Positions 1 through 12,361 of a stretch of DNA of 64,000 bases are shown piece by piece (the stretch's first letter is position 1; the number at the start of each line of letters is the position of its first letter). Position numbers and translations under genes: made by a program. Source of the DNA: Turbatrix aceti (taxonomy: Eukaryota; Nematoda; Chromadorea; Rhabditida; Panagrolaimidae); NCBI GenBank assembly GCA_963969345.1, contig OZ017767.1:10856471-10920470 (forward strand). Direction: 5' to 3'. Below the pieces are notes generated by a model. It was not told where the DNA came from. It was given only the letters and a program-made list of their open reading frames with translations, and did no database searches.

Positions 1-131
1 GAGGTAAAACTTTTCGTACCTCGGTAGTTTTTCCGTCGCGACAGAAAAAACCCTTTTTTTGCAGCAAAATTTCTTCTAAGTCCCGGAACTTTTCCTACCT
101 ATGTAGAACTTTTCCTACCTAGGGTAGAACT
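1..131. repeat. short degenerate tandem repeat
   Basis: A unit of about 20 bp containing GAACTTTTCCTACCTA occurs twice in succession near 86-126, with more diverged copies on either side (for example near 4-27). It abuts the decayed retrotransposon fragment and may be part of it. The window starts inside it, so its full length is unknown. Confidence 0.5.
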
Positions 132-650
132 TGTCGTTTTCTTCTTGCCTGTGTTGAAGTTTGACTTGGATGTCAAAAGTGCGGCCGTATTGCTGTCCTT
201 GACGTATGCTGCGGTGGCTACGAATTCTCCGGAGGCGTCGGCGAATAAATGGAGTTCGCTGGTTACGTCGTGGATGGGCAACCGTCGATCGAGGGTGATG
301 GTGCCGTTGACTGCTTGTACAGCTTCTTTCCAAGCGCGTGTGAGTTCTGCGTCTAGCGTCTTGCAGCGATCATTGCTGAAAATGCCGTTCTCCCTGGCAA
401 ACCGCTTGAGGATTGCGGTGGCTGGGGTGATGAAACCCAGGGAGTCGAAGATTGCCAGGATTGTGCTGTGCACGTCTTTCGTTGAGTTGCAGCGCTCTGG
501 GTCGATTTGGATTTTCATGGACAGCTTGTCGATGCTTGCTTGCAGCCTTTACGCTGGCAAGCATCGTAGTGGATCCCAAGGATTTTGAGGTTACTTTTGT
601 CCGCGAGTTCGCACGGGTTTCTCAGCAACCTTTGGTCGTTGGCGAAAAAA
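131..650 (-). pseudogene. BEL/Pao retrotransposon pol fragment, decayed
   Basis: On the minus strand an open frame (518 down to about 131) reads like the segment of BEL/Pao polyproteins between reverse transcriptase and RNase H: it has IFDSLGFITPATAILKRFA and, further on, ELHLFADAS, which resembles the conserved 'xhhFCDAS' start of the RNase H-like region. Upstream, about 650-545, another frame gives NLKILGIHYDA, typical of the segment just before it, but it is out of frame and followed by a stop, so a frameshift lies near 540-570. No protease, integrase or long terminal repeat is visible. I infer a dead, truncated copy. The family call rests on motif resemblance only. Confidence 0.7.
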
Positions 651-1413
651 GAACCGGTCACAAAATTTGTCAATTGATAAAAATAAACAAAAAAAATAGA
701 AAATAAGAAAAAAAAGTAAAAATCATAAAAAATTTATTTTTCGCGTTGAAAAAAATGTCAACTTTTTCTCTCCCAAAAAATTTTACCCTAATGAAAAAAT
801 CTATATTTTATTTGACGTAAGAAACAAAAAAAACATGTGGCTACGACACAAACAACAAGAAATAAAATTCCCTCAATCTGGATGGAGAAAAGCCGGACGC
901 ATGGGCTGCTCTGGACGGCAGTTCGACGTGAAGGCTGCCATCTCATCGGATACAATTCATTCGCATAGGCGTGTTGGTTAACTGAAAAAAAATTATTGCA
1001 TAAAAACCCCAAAAAAAAGAATTAAATAAAACTTACAGGAAAAATTACAGAAAACAAATAAATATTTAACCAAAAAAAAGAACAAAAAAACAAGTTTTAT
1101 CCACGTGTGTGTGTTGGAAGAGAAGAAACCCGCCGAGGCAAGAAGTGTGTATGTTGATGAACGAATAAATACGGGATGTGTTTGACACTGGCTTGGATAA
1201 GAAGCTCACCGTACCATGTGGGCAGGAGAAGGAGGAGGAAACAGAAAGGAACGGGGTGCGCGTAGGCCACTCGTCGTGGGGATGAGCGGAAATCTGAAAA
1301 AAAAACCTATTTTCAAAAAAAAACAGAAATCTGAAAAAAATGATCCTTATATAAATCCCAAAAATTTTATATTCGTGTAAGTCAATAAAAAAATCACTCA
1401 CGAGTCAGTCACG
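651..1413. other. intergenic, AT-rich
   Basis: No coding potential is recognisable. The stretch holds A/T homopolymer runs and should carry the 3'UTR and polyadenylation region of the minus-strand ribosome-binding-protein-like gene that ends at 1414. Confidence 0.6.
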
Positions 1414-4400
1414 CTATTCAGCGCTGGCATGCGAATGAGACACCCGATGATGCCGATGACCACTGCCCTCGCGTCCGTGATGACCACCACTACCGCCGTG
1501 GTGGCGAAGAGATTCTTCGTAGGCCTGTTCGATGGACTTGATCTGATCCTGGAGGACTTCGAGGATTTCTTCGTACTCGGATACCTTTTCGCGGAGAGCC
1601 GCTACTTCTTCCGAATCCGTCGGAATGTCGACATCGGATTGTGGGGCGGGGGCGGGGGCTGAAGTCGGCACCTCCGACTTGGCAGCTGCAGCAGCGGCTT
1701 GGGCAGCCGCAAGCTCAGCCTTTTGCCTGTCGAGATTCTGCTGGACGGCTTCCTTGATGGATTTCGACCAACCGGTCACCGCCTGGTCATCTTGCAGGTT
1801 GTTGGCGGACTTGACCGTGATTCCGGCTTCCTTGAGGGCATCCGCGACAGCCGAGGCAACGTTCTTGCGTGCAGCTGTTGCCTGAGCAAGGACGGTCTTG
1901 ACCTGGTCTTCGGCGGTTTTGATGTTGGCCGTCAACTTTTCAGTTACACCGAAGAGGTCCTAAAAAACCACGTTTTCAAAAAAACGCAAAAAAAAAAGAA
2001 TGAAAAAAAGAATGAAAAAAAAAGAAAAAAAATAGAAAAAATACCAATTTTTAATTATAAAATCAAAAAAAAAGAGAAAAAAAGGAAAAAAAAGAACCAA
2101 TTTTTAATTATAAAATCAAAAAAAAAAGAAAAAAATCGCACCTCATATTTCTGCTTGTAATCCTCGCCATCACCGTTCTGGGTAGGCGGAGCAGAGCGAA
2201 GATCGTTGCTTCTGACGAGCTGGATGGGTTCTTCGACGTTTGCAGCGGCAGCGGAGAGTGCAGCAGCCTTCGTCGCCTCTGCGGCCTCGAGCGTAGCCTG
2301 TGCAGCGGCGGCATTGGCGGCTTCGAGCTGAGCAGCGGCTGCAGCCTTTACGCTGGCGAGCTCAGCCTGTGAAGATGACTTGAGAGCCTCGAGATCGGCC
2401 TGGGCATCGGTTTTGACGCTCTGCAGCCTTCCTTCGTAGTCGGCCTTGATGCCGTCAATTTCGAGACGTAGGCCATCAAGCTGGGAATCCCTATCTGCGA
2501 TTTCAGCCTTCAGAGAAGTCAGTTGGCCCTGAAGAGTTTCGACTTCGGTCTTGTAGGCCTCAAGTTGGGGTGTCGAAGCATCCTGAGCTTCGGAGGCCGC
2601 CTTGAGTTCCGCCAAGGCATTTTGAGCCTGGGAAAGCTGAGATTGGAGTGCCTCAGCGCGTTCAGCCGACTGAACCGCAGCCGCGGTCGTCTGTTCAGCG
2701 GTCACGATCTGGCCTTCGAGCTGTGTCACGTGTTCACGCTCTTCGCGAAGCTGCGTCTTCAGATCGACTTTTTCGAGGTCAGCGGAGCGAAGAGCGTTCT
2801 TCGTGTCCGAGAGAATGTTCTGCAGGTCGTCGTGCTTGGCGATGGTGTCGTTGAGGGCGGCCTTGGCGGTCTCGAGGGACGCGGTGAGGGTTGAGAGCTT
2901 CTCGCCTTCTTCTGCGAGGCTGCGACGCAGATCCAGGACTTCCTGTCTCGTCGAGTGTCCTTCATCGAACGTTTTTCGGAGTTCAACGTTCAGCGTATCG
3001 ATCGACGCCTGCTTGAGTTTGTTGTCACGCTGAAGGTCTTCGAGTTGTTTTTCCAGTTCGATTTCACGGTCTGACGGCTGAAAATTACCAAAAAAATAAA
3101 ATTCCAATCGTAAACTCCTCAAAACGAACCCCAGAAGCAGCCTGAACAATATTTTCCTTCTCGGTGACGACGAGAGCCTTCGCTTCTTCGAGGCGAACAA
3201 TGTCCTGCTTAACCTGCTCGAGCTGGTTGAGGACCTGGCCTTCGCGCTGCTTGAGGGTATCTCGCTCGACGCGGACCTCAGCCAGCTGCTGAAGGGTCAG
3301 ATCCAGCTGCTGCTTGGCCTGGAACGCGGATTGCTGGAGTTGTTGAAGCTTCTGACGGTTGTCAGTCTCGGCAGTCGTCAGACGAACGTGAATCTGTCCC
3401 TTCTGGGCTTCGGCTTCCTTGAGCGCAGCCTGGGCCTTGCTGACTTCGAGGAGAAGCCGCTTTTCGTTGTCCGACTGTCGCTGGACGGCATTCTGACGAG
3501 CCTGGGCAAGTTCCTTCTGAAGACCCGCGATGGCAGCTTCTTTCTCGCGGATACGATGCGTGACAGCGTCGAGTTCATCTTTGACATTTGCAGCGTCAAA
3601 TTTCTGCAAAAAAAATTGTTTGAAGAATTTTTTTTGGGGGGGAGGGTCCAAACCTCATTGTTAGCCTGTTGGAAGTATTTCGTTACAAATGTTACGTATT
3701 CGGGTTCGACAGCCTCACGGAGGCGCTCGAGGAGAGCGTCTTCGTCGATGGAGGTTGCCTTGCGTTTGGGTTGGGTCGAGACGGGAGGCTGAGTGGCGTC
3801 TGAAATTAAATTAATAGGATTACGATTTTTTGTCGTAAACGGTGCACGATTTCACTTTTTTTCTATCAGTATTGCATCATTTTCCTAGATTTCACTTTTT
3901 GACTACAGAAAATCACGCACTGGACCTCAAATAATTTCAAAAATTAAAATACAAACTAAAATTGTCGTTCCAGGACCACTAATTCATTTTTCCCCCAAAA
4001 TTTGTTATCATAACTTGAATTCTGCATTTTCTTATCCTTTGCAATCAGCCTGCATTACGATCACCTTATTTATAATTTTTTAGGTACCCCATAACTGTTC
4101 GACATATTTAGTTATCAATCGTTCGCATCCACAAACTTTCGTCCCCCTGCATCGGTATTGCATAATCCCGTAACCTGTCATTCCAATTAACCAACTTCCT
4201 TTCTCTTGCACGCACTATTCCTTATCAGAAATTGAAGTTAAATAAAAAAAAGCGTCGTTCACGCATAAATTGATGAAACGTTTCCGTCTCCTGTGCATTC
4301 CGTCAATACCTTTCCCATCACACGCATACAATTAGCCAATGTATCATCTGTACAGAATTTCTCGCTCACTGCTGCTGCCCTTGAAGACAGACAGTAACGT

Positions 4401-7270
4401 TGGTAAAATAACTGCTGTCTTTGCGCTTCTTTTCAAGGTTATACATGAAGAAAAAAACAGCGGTCAAAAAGTGCATTGAATCAAAAATATGCCTTGTTTT
4501 CGTATTTCTTTTCCAACAGTTGTTATCAATGAAAGAATGCGACGCTCCCATTTGGGGTTATCAATTTTGAAGGAAAATCAACAAAAAGAAAAAAAAATTG
4601 TCTACGGCGTTATAGTTGTCAGTTTTGGCTACCGTAAAAAATGTAACATTTCTCAAAAAAAACAAGGTAATACCGATCGCATTCTACAGTAGCGCGCAAA
4701 AGTACAAGTGTGAACATTAATTTGTACCGTGCTCTGTTCAAACGTGTTGGTTGGGGCTCAAATTTTTTTTGGTAAACACCCTTGCGTCTAGCCTCAGCAT
4801 TGCCAAGTTTCAGACAGATTCGTTAAAAAATGGATTTTTGCGATATCGATTTGTACAGTGCGCGCAAGCAAAAGTCCAAGTGTAAGGTGCGTTTTCTGAA
4901 GCGAAGAAGCATTTCTTGAAGTATGATGGCGTTTATTGCGTTTATATATAGTATTTTGTATGTTTTATTGATTTGAAACGTATATTGCACGAGACATAGA
5001 TTTTATCGGGAAAATGAAGATGACAAAAGGTCATTTCAAAGGTTTACTCCTCTAGGTTGGCTTCGAAGGCTCTGGACATCGGGAATTTAGTTTTATCCAC
5101 CGTCCCAGTGCTTGCAATGATAGCAGTAACTGTTTGCACAATTTATAAACACAGCCAACCCTCTGTCGTTACAAACACGGACAATAAAAAAAATTTTCTA
5201 ATGTTGAGGTAGAACTTCGAGTTGGCTCAAGTTGATAAAAATGAAAATTGCAGGCAACGGGGAGGTGATAAAATTAGTCCTGTGGTTCTAAAACAATGCC
5301 TACAAGTTGCCAAACATAATTGATAACATTTCTCCTCAGTGACATGTTTTTCCCCACAGAAGTGGAAGACGCTAAAATATTTCACAAGTTTAAGTCAATA
5401 TCGAAAAATTGAGCATTATCAAAAATTCTACCGAAGCCATAAATAAAGTGTGAATCAGTTTCTGTTGTGTGTTTAGTGGTACGTTGATCGTTTTCAAAGT
5501 AAAAAACCATATCTTACCACCTTCTTCCGACCAATTGTCATCTACCACAATGTTGGGGTTTATCGGAGTTACAGGTTTATCGTCCCGTTCTTTGCGGAAA
5601 CAGGTGGATAAGCGGAAAGTGGTTGTCATTTGTATTTGGCAACTTGTAGGCATTGTCTTAGAACCACAGGGCTAATTTTATCACATCCACGTTGCCTGCG
5701 ATTTTCATTTTTATCAACTTGAGCCAACTCGAAGTTCTACCTCAACATTAGAAAAAACTTTTTATCGTTCGTGTTTGTAACGATAGAGGGTTGGCTGCGT
5801 TTATGAATTGTGCAGACAATTACTGCTATCACTTCAAGCACTGGGACGGTGGATAAAACTAAATTCCCGATGTCCAGAGCCTTCGAAGCCAACCTAGAGG
5901 AGTAAACCTTTGAAATGACCTTTTGTCATCTTCATTTTCCCGATAAAATCTATGTCTCGTGCAATATACGTTTCAAATCAATAAAACATACAAAATACTA
6001 TATATAAACGCAATAAACGCCATCATACTTCAAGAAATGCTTCTTCGCTTCAGAAAACGCACCTTACACTTGGACTTTTGCTTGCGCGCACTGTACAAAT
6101 CGATATCGCAAAAATCCATTTTTTAACGAATCTGTCTGAAACTTGGTAATGCTGAGGCTAGACGCAAGGGTGTTTACCAAAAAAAATTTGAGCCCCAACC
6201 AACACGTTTGAACAGAGCACGGTACAAATTAATGTTCACACTTGTACTTTTGCGCGCTACTGTACCGTAAAAAGCTTTCTTGTAACAAAAAAAAGAAAGA
6301 GAAATAATATTTTTCGCATTTAAAAACCGTAAAAAAGTAACATTTCTCGAAGGGAAAAAGAAAAGTAATACCCATCAGATTTGGCTATCGTGAAAGAATA
6401 ATTTTTCTTGGAACGAAAAAAAGCAGCCGTAATACCGGTCAATTTTGGTTACAGTAAAAAAGTACAATTTCCGGACACGAAAAAACTCACTTTTCTTGTT
6501 ACGATTCTTCTTTCCGTTTTCACCGTGGTGCGATGCGACTTCCTCAGCAGCGGAGTGGACAACAGGCTGCTCACGCTTCTCAACGACGGTCTCGATAGCG
6601 GGATCGGCCTTCTTGACCTCGTCGTCGGCTCGCTTGGCTTTCTTCTTCTTATTCTTCTTGCCAGGACCAGCGGGATGCTGTTCTTCGGAAGACGACACCT
6701 GGAGTTCAGCCGCGGTCGGTTCAGGCTCCGGGGGTGGAGGCGTCAGGGTGGTTGTCGTGACCGTGGTAGGTTCGGGAGCCACCTGAGCAGGTGTTTCATC
6801 AGAGGTTTCGTGGGAACGGTTCTAAAAATTTTTTTTAGGTAAAAATCAAAAATCGGATGGAACGTAACGGGATTACGTCATTTTTTTGGTGAAAGCATAA
6901 AAACTAATCTAATATCGTTACCCGACCCAATTACGTTCTTTTTTTTTAACTTTTCGCGGGGAAAAAAACTTACACGTCCATTTTTGCCCTTCTTTTTGCC
7001 CTGCTGTCGGCGATCTTTCTTCGGATTGTACTGGTGATCTGTCGAGGCGACAGCGTGCTCACGTTCCTTGACCGGTGGGAAGGCCTAAAAAATTGGGAAA
7101 ATGAAGGAAAATATGTTGTTTTTTATTTTTTTAGGGAAACTCACGTCTTCAAATTTGGTGGTCTTGAAGGCAAACATGAAAACGACGTAGCACAGCCCGA
7201 GGAAGCCAACGAGACCGGCAGCAAGCAGTACGTTGCCATTTATCTCGGAAGCAGCGGTGACGACGTCCAT
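1414..7270 (-). CDS. ribosome-binding protein 1 / kinectin-like ER coiled-coil protein
   Basis: Seven exons join in frame: 7270-7145, 7084-6974, 6821-6491, 3799-3654, 3603-3130, 3077-2142 and 1959-1414, giving 889 residues. The product starts with a short lumenal end and one membrane segment (about residues 10-34, VLLAAGLVGFLGLCYVVFMF). A Lys-rich basic linker follows (KKNKKKKAK), then a long heptad-type coiled coil rich in Gln, Ala and Glu (about 250-860), and a His/Gly-rich tail. This is the architecture of RRBP1 (p180) and kinectin, ER proteins that hold ribosomes, mRNA or kinesin at the membrane. The decapeptide repeats of mammalian p180 are absent; I see only the Lys-rich linker. The start at 7270 is the first ATG and sits directly before the membrane segment. 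Intron 3 carries a 1.58 kb foldback transposon. RRBP1 versus kinectin cannot be decided here. Confidence 0.82.
4687..6262. mobile_element. Tc1/mariner-like foldback element, non-autonomous
   Basis: The ends are inverted repeats beginning CAGTAGCGCGCAAAAGTACA, each flanked by TA (4685-4686 and 6263-6264), the target signature of Tc1/mariner elements. The inverted arms are about 627 bp each (4687-5314 and 5636-6262) and nearly identical. They enclose a loop of about 320 bp that encodes no recognisable transposase. A second copy of the terminal motif (CAGTGCGCGCAAGCAAAAG) lies 169 bp inside each arm (start 4856; mirror end 6093), which matches the IR/DR layout of many Tc1-type elements. It sits in intron 3 of the minus-strand RRBP1-like gene, so the primary transcript would contain a very long hairpin. 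Confidence 0.88.
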
Positions 7271-9480
7271 GGTAGTATCCTGCGTATTGTGCTTGTCACG
7301 CAACCTCAACGCGTCGACGTCCTACCACCTCTACTGTGAGTGGGGGTTATTCGATCTAGAAAAATGAAATTTTTGGAATTATTTGCATGACAAAAATTTA
7401 TTTACTTATTCGCGCGAATAAATGAACGAACAAACGAACGAACGAACGCGTGTAGAAAAATGGAAAAAGAAAGCGAAAATTTATTGTTTGGTTGGCGGCA
7501 GCATGCAAAATGGAAATGTGTAGTTATATAAAAAAACACACGCAGCACCCTCTACGCCAGGCAGGCCGCAAGGAAGGAGGCAACTAACTCTCTTGCTCTG
7601 TCATTGTCCCTCTAGCAAAACGAAACGAGTAGTAGTTTTGCTCGTTCGTTCGCTTGCTCGCTCGTTCGTTCGCCATCATCATCGTCGAGACGAGAAAAGA
7701 CGGACGGGCGGGCAAGTGCAGTGGTTTTTCGGGCGATGAACAAGTAAAAAACACACACATGGGCCGGAGGAGTCGACAACCAACCACCACTACCACCGCC
7801 ACCAGCCACCAGCACACGCAGCACGTCTGGTCGACCCCGAAAAGTATGAAAAATGTAATGAAGAACACAACACGAACGAGAAAGAGGAGAGAAGGGCGGG
7901 GAGGGTCGGTCGCGTAAAAAGGTCGGGTCGACTCGAATCGACACCGATAGCCCCCAGCAGTCAGGATCCACACGTGGTACGTGTCTGCACGTTGCACCTA
8001 CCGGTATAGGCCTGCAGGCATTTTTCAGACTACAAAAAAATTTTGTATCGTAAAAAATTTTTGTACTAATAAAAAACGTTTTTACGATACATTTTTTTCA
8101 AAAACGCGGAAATTTTTTCCTTTTTTTTTCTGCATCTTATCGCCACCGGGGGGCACTTTGCAACTACTCTATGCTATAGAAACTACTCTATCGTTTCCGT
8201 TAAGCAAAACCAACAATATTTTCATTCCTCATCGGCGCCGCGAGCGCTGCACCTGCAGTCAGTGTCAATCAGCGCATTACAACGTCCCGTCCGGTCCGGT
8301 CTGATAGCTCGTAAAAAATCCGTTACAAGAAAAAAAGAGAGAAAAAAAATTGGTTATGAATGAGCCTGATTGATAGGAAGAAAACAAAGGCAACACAAGC
8401 AACCAGGCAACCAACCAGACATCGTACATCGTACAGGAAGCGTGGCAACAAAAAGACTAAAATTTAATAATAATCATGGTTTACGATCGTCCTGTCACAT
8501 AAAATAGTGGAGAAAGGAATACAAAACAGTTACAGTCGCGACAAAGAGAAAAAAAAAACAAAAAAAAAATGCTGTCTACGTGGAAAATAGGCTAAAAATC
8601 GTAATGCATTCCTTTTTTTGCGTCATGTTACGTCAGTTTGATACCCACGGGGAATCCCTACGCTCTATCGCTAAAATTGTTCGGAATTTGAGTAAATTGA
8701 TCAAACTACACCGTAAAGGACAAAAAGGACCAATTAGAGACTATTTTGTATTATCGTAATTTTTGGGTAATGGTACAGTTATCGTAATATTAGGTTAGGT
8801 AACGATGGGCCTAAAATGAGGCCCATAAACGAGTAAAAAAACGAAAAACGTAGTAAAAAAACTGCCCCCGTACAAAAAAAGAAGCGAAAAACGAAGGTAA
8901 AAATTTTCGTGTCAGGAGCCTAATTGAATGACCAAGTGCACGTGCACTATAGTGCACCCTTTGTGAGACTTCCTGTTGTCCAACAAGTTGGTGTTGGCTG
9001 TCAGGAAGAAATTACATCCTTCAAAGTCGTCTGTCAATCAAATAGCAACGGAATAACGGTTTTTTATCCCCAATTACGTTACTTTTTTCAACATTAGGCC
9101 TAAAATAACGTAACGACCATTTTTTTCTTCCGTTTACGATATTTCACTTTTTTCTCCTATTTACAATATTTTTTCATCTTTGTTATTCTTCTGTTTACAA
9201 TAATTTCCTTCTTTATGTTTCAACATTTATTACAGGAAAAATAAATAATTTTTTAAACCTCACTTTTTTATATAAAATAAATAACAGGTGACAAATAAAT
9301 CATTGGCATTGTTGATAAATTAAATAATAAAAAGTGCACAAAAGATCACAGAGGGATGAAAAAAACGTCATTGAAAAAGCCAAAAAAAATTGATACAAGA
9401 TGCATCATGGGGCTTGCTTGTATCGTAAAAGCAGTGGCAGTCAGTCGCACAAACCCCCCCCCCCCCCAAAAAAAAATAGG
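7271..9480. other. intergenic: promoter side of RRBP1-like gene
   Basis: No gene is recognised. Near 7426-7449 and 7640-7672 there are short GAAC/CGTT-type repeats (AACGAACGAACG and its complement), and 7690-7980 is GC-richer than its surroundings, which would suit a 5'UTR or promoter of the minus-strand gene starting at 7270. The part from 8300 to 9480 is AT-rich, with a run of 13 C at about 9456. Confidence 0.5.
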
Positions 9481-10218
9481 CTATTCAAGAGACGTTAGCA
9501 TAACAAGTTGCTTGAGGACCTTGGTTTGTGATGTTTCACGTATCTCGCCCGCAAGAAACATTTCATCGACGACGGTGTAGACCTTGTAAAAGTTAAATAC
9601 CAAATCGAGTTCACAGACGTTGTGGAAGTATTCGTTGAGGACTTCGACAAAGTTATGAATGGCTTCGAGGTAGTAGAGATTGTTATCTGTGATGTCAACA
9701 CAGATGCAAAAGTACAGGCCGGCGTATCGTCGATAGACGATCTTGTAGTTACGGAACTGAAAAAAACAACAAAAGATGAGGCTAAATTCCGCATTTTACG
9801 ATGAAAAGTAGTTTTTTTATAAATCGAGTTACAGTTATCGAAAGTAACGTAACCAGAAAAATAATTCGCCTACAAAAGATGAAAACAGTAATAAATAACA
9901 ATTAGCCTAAATGAAAAGTAACAAAAACGAAGTAACGTTTTTTAACCGTAAACCGTCGTTTACGTTCGTTTGGTTTACGATTTTTTAATAAAACGATTTC
10001 TAACCCCGCAAACTATCGTATCTGCCTATTTTTCTTATCCCACATATCAAAAAAAGATAACAAACCTCAACAAAATTGGTATGCTTAGCATCACGGACAG
10101 TTACGATAGCGTGGACTTCTTCGATGAGTTTCTGCTTTTCGTCGTCGTCAAAATTCATGTACCACTTGGCAAGACGAGTCTTTCCCGCTCTGTTTTGAAT
10201 CAAAATGAACCTTATCAT
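9481..10218 (-). CDS. AP2S1: AP-2 clathrin adaptor complex, sigma subunit
   Basis: Two exons, 10218-10066 and 9756-9481, give 142 residues, exactly the usual length of AP-2 sigma. The N-terminus [20 protein letters not shown] and the C-terminal part ([19 protein letters not shown], ending in LTSLE) are nearly invariant family sequence. The protein forms the small core subunit of AP-2 at the plasma membrane and helps bind acidic dileucine signals during clathrin-mediated endocytosis. The donor is GAG|GTTTGT and the acceptor TCAG|TTCCGT. Only 7 bp upstream of the ATG is TTTTTAG, either a 5'UTR intron acceptor or a spliced-leader acceptor. The gene lies 300 bp downstream of another gene on the same strand. 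Identification is near certain. Confidence 0.97.
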
Positions 10219-10517
10219 TTCGTTCCTAAAAATTGAATCAATATTAAAATATTACGAACAAAAGAACCACGGAATTTATGCCAGAAGCAAGACAGCATCT
10301 TGCTCATCGATTTCCATTTCACTTTTCCAATTGTTGGAGTTTAATTTTTTTCGTGGCGAGAGCACTCATTTGTGAAAAACATGAAAAATGACAGTTTTTT
10401 TTATATCCAGTTTATTTTTCGTCCTTACGGTGTTATTTTTTACGATATTACGATACAAATGTGTTATACGATATACAGAGGGGTAAACATTACGTGTGCA
10501 GGTGAACAGGGGAAGAG

Positions 10518-11994
10518 TTATCGGACAGAGTGAAACTTCAGCCCCCCAAAGTGGAAGCTGAATGATTTTTTTGCCGTCGGCGTATTTCCGTCATTTTTTT
10601 GGGCGATCTTGTTGCGTGCGAAGCTGCGAAGGTCGTCTCGAAGCCAGAGCAGAAGGCCAAATCCTCCCTCAACGATTGCGCAATTCATAATTTGCAAAAT
10701 CAGATTCTGATCGGTACCGCCAAGTTCGCGGACGATGTAGAACATCACCTGGTAGACAACCTGGGCAGCACAGATGACAGCAGCGTGGAAGAGAAGGTTA
10801 CGCTGACGGATTTCATTTGGCTTTTCCGGATGGTAGATGACGATGTATCGGGTGGCGAGGAAGACGAGCGTCAGCATGGGGATACCAAAGATGATCGTGG
10901 TATGCGTGATGAGAGTTACCGGTGGACCGAATTCATTCGCATTTTGCAGGTCTCCCAGTGAATTGGCAACGACAGTCAATGCCAGCATGCTTCCGATTGT
11001 CTTGAGAGGTGTAAGGTCGAAGGGGGGGACTTCGCGGTTGTTGATTCGGACGTACTGGTATAGGGTGGTTGCGAAGACGGAGAGAGTACCGTAAAAGAAT
11101 TGGCCATTTACCATGTATTGTGTGGAGGGAGCAGACTTGTCTGGAAATGTAAAAAAAAACTATTTTTTTACTCAAAAAAATTTTTATATTTTAAAATAAA
11201 CATAAAAAATTTTAGATTTATGTAATATTTAAATTAAAACTAGTTTAATTTTTTTATTTTTAAAACCACAAAAAAAGCGAAAAACTATTTTATGAAAATA
11301 GTTTAGTTGAAATCCTGAAATTTGAATTTTAAATTTCTTTAAAAAAAAATTATTTTTTATTCATTTTTAAATTTTTTTACAAAAAAAATAATTTATAAAT
11401 ACTACAAAATTTTGTTTTATAATTTTAATTTTTAAAATATGCTTTTTTAAAAATAGTTTCATAAAATTTAATTTTTTGAACTATTTTTTAATTTTGAAAA
11501 CTTCAGAAAATCTAAAATTCTTTTTTTTAAATGTGTCATTTTTTTATAATTTTTTTTAATTTTTCAAATTTTCTCACCCATAATACCGTTCCAGAACCAA
11601 AAGAAAGTGGCTAAAAACCGATAGCCGTAAGCCGCGCAGAGCTGAATCGAGTACGAAGTGTGGTCTTCGACACCGTGCTCAACCATGTGGATGATCAGGA
11701 AGCCAAACATGATGGGTCCCGTTATCAGAGAATAGTAATTCCTGATGTAGGCAAAGATTTTGTAAATAAACTGGAGAATCCACATATTTTGCTCTTGACG
11801 GCGCACTTTAGGGTGTATGAGGTGACTGACTACTTCGAACGTGGCGTGGCAACTGACTGTTTTTGAGACAATAAATATTTTTTGTTTTATGCCGGGTCCA
11901 ACCTTTTTTTAGGGGGCGTCAAGTCATTACGCCCCCGATGTAGCGGCAAAAAATGTGTCTGATGAGAGCCTCACCTGTTTTTTTGCCCCTCCAT
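10518..11994 (-). CDS. multi-pass (about 7TM) membrane protein, possible receptor
   Basis: The model has three exons: 11994-11975 (only 20 nt), 11852-11578 and 11140-10518, giving 305 residues. The two larger exons are well supported by phase and splice sites (ATGG|GTGAGA; TTTCCAG|ACAAG); the tiny first exon is a best guess. About seven hydrophobic stretches are visible, among them YYSLITGPIMFGFLIIHMV, LITHTTIIFGIPMLTLVFLA and IVEGGFGLLLWL. A segment RYIVIYHP, and RQRNLLFHAAVI before the sixth segment, recall cytoplasmic edges of chemoreceptor-type GPCRs, but no family motif is decisive. A transporter-like fold remains possible. No function is assigned. It is followed 300 bp later by the AP-2 sigma gene on the same strand. 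Confidence 0.6.
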
Positions 11995-12297
11995 GCACAG
12001 GGTGCGAGATGGACTTTATTAAAATTTTTACATCTTGTTTGTTTTGAGGTAGTGTACGCCCACGGATATTAGCAAATTTTTTTTACAAAAAAAAATCTAT
12101 TCTTTGGAAAAAAAAATTTTTTCGTTTTTTTGCATTTTTGCATTTTTTATCTACGTCATGGATCATGGGTTCTGGAGGAGAAGTAAAACCGAATGAGTAA
12201 ACGCCCGCATGATTTTCCGGGGTTTTTTTCATTTTTTTAACAGCAAAACGTGCAAACAAGGCATGTGAAAACCCTTACTCATCACTCTCGATTCTGC

Positions 12298-12304
12298 TAT
12301 AAAA
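12298..12304 (+). promoter_or_regulatory. TATA box of small secreted-protein gene
   Basis: TATAAAA lies 58 bp upstream of the ATG at 12362, a normal distance for a TATA box with a short 5' leader. It supports the two-exon model that follows. Confidence 0.6.
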
Positions 12305-12361
12305 GATGTTCAAATAACTGTAAAATCAAATTCGGTGCATCTCGCAAGAACTTCAAAAAAA

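Noticed and set aside
5390..5653. Open frames in the loop of the foldback element as transposase
   Set aside because: No DDE or DNA-binding motif is recognisable and the frames are under 90 codons.
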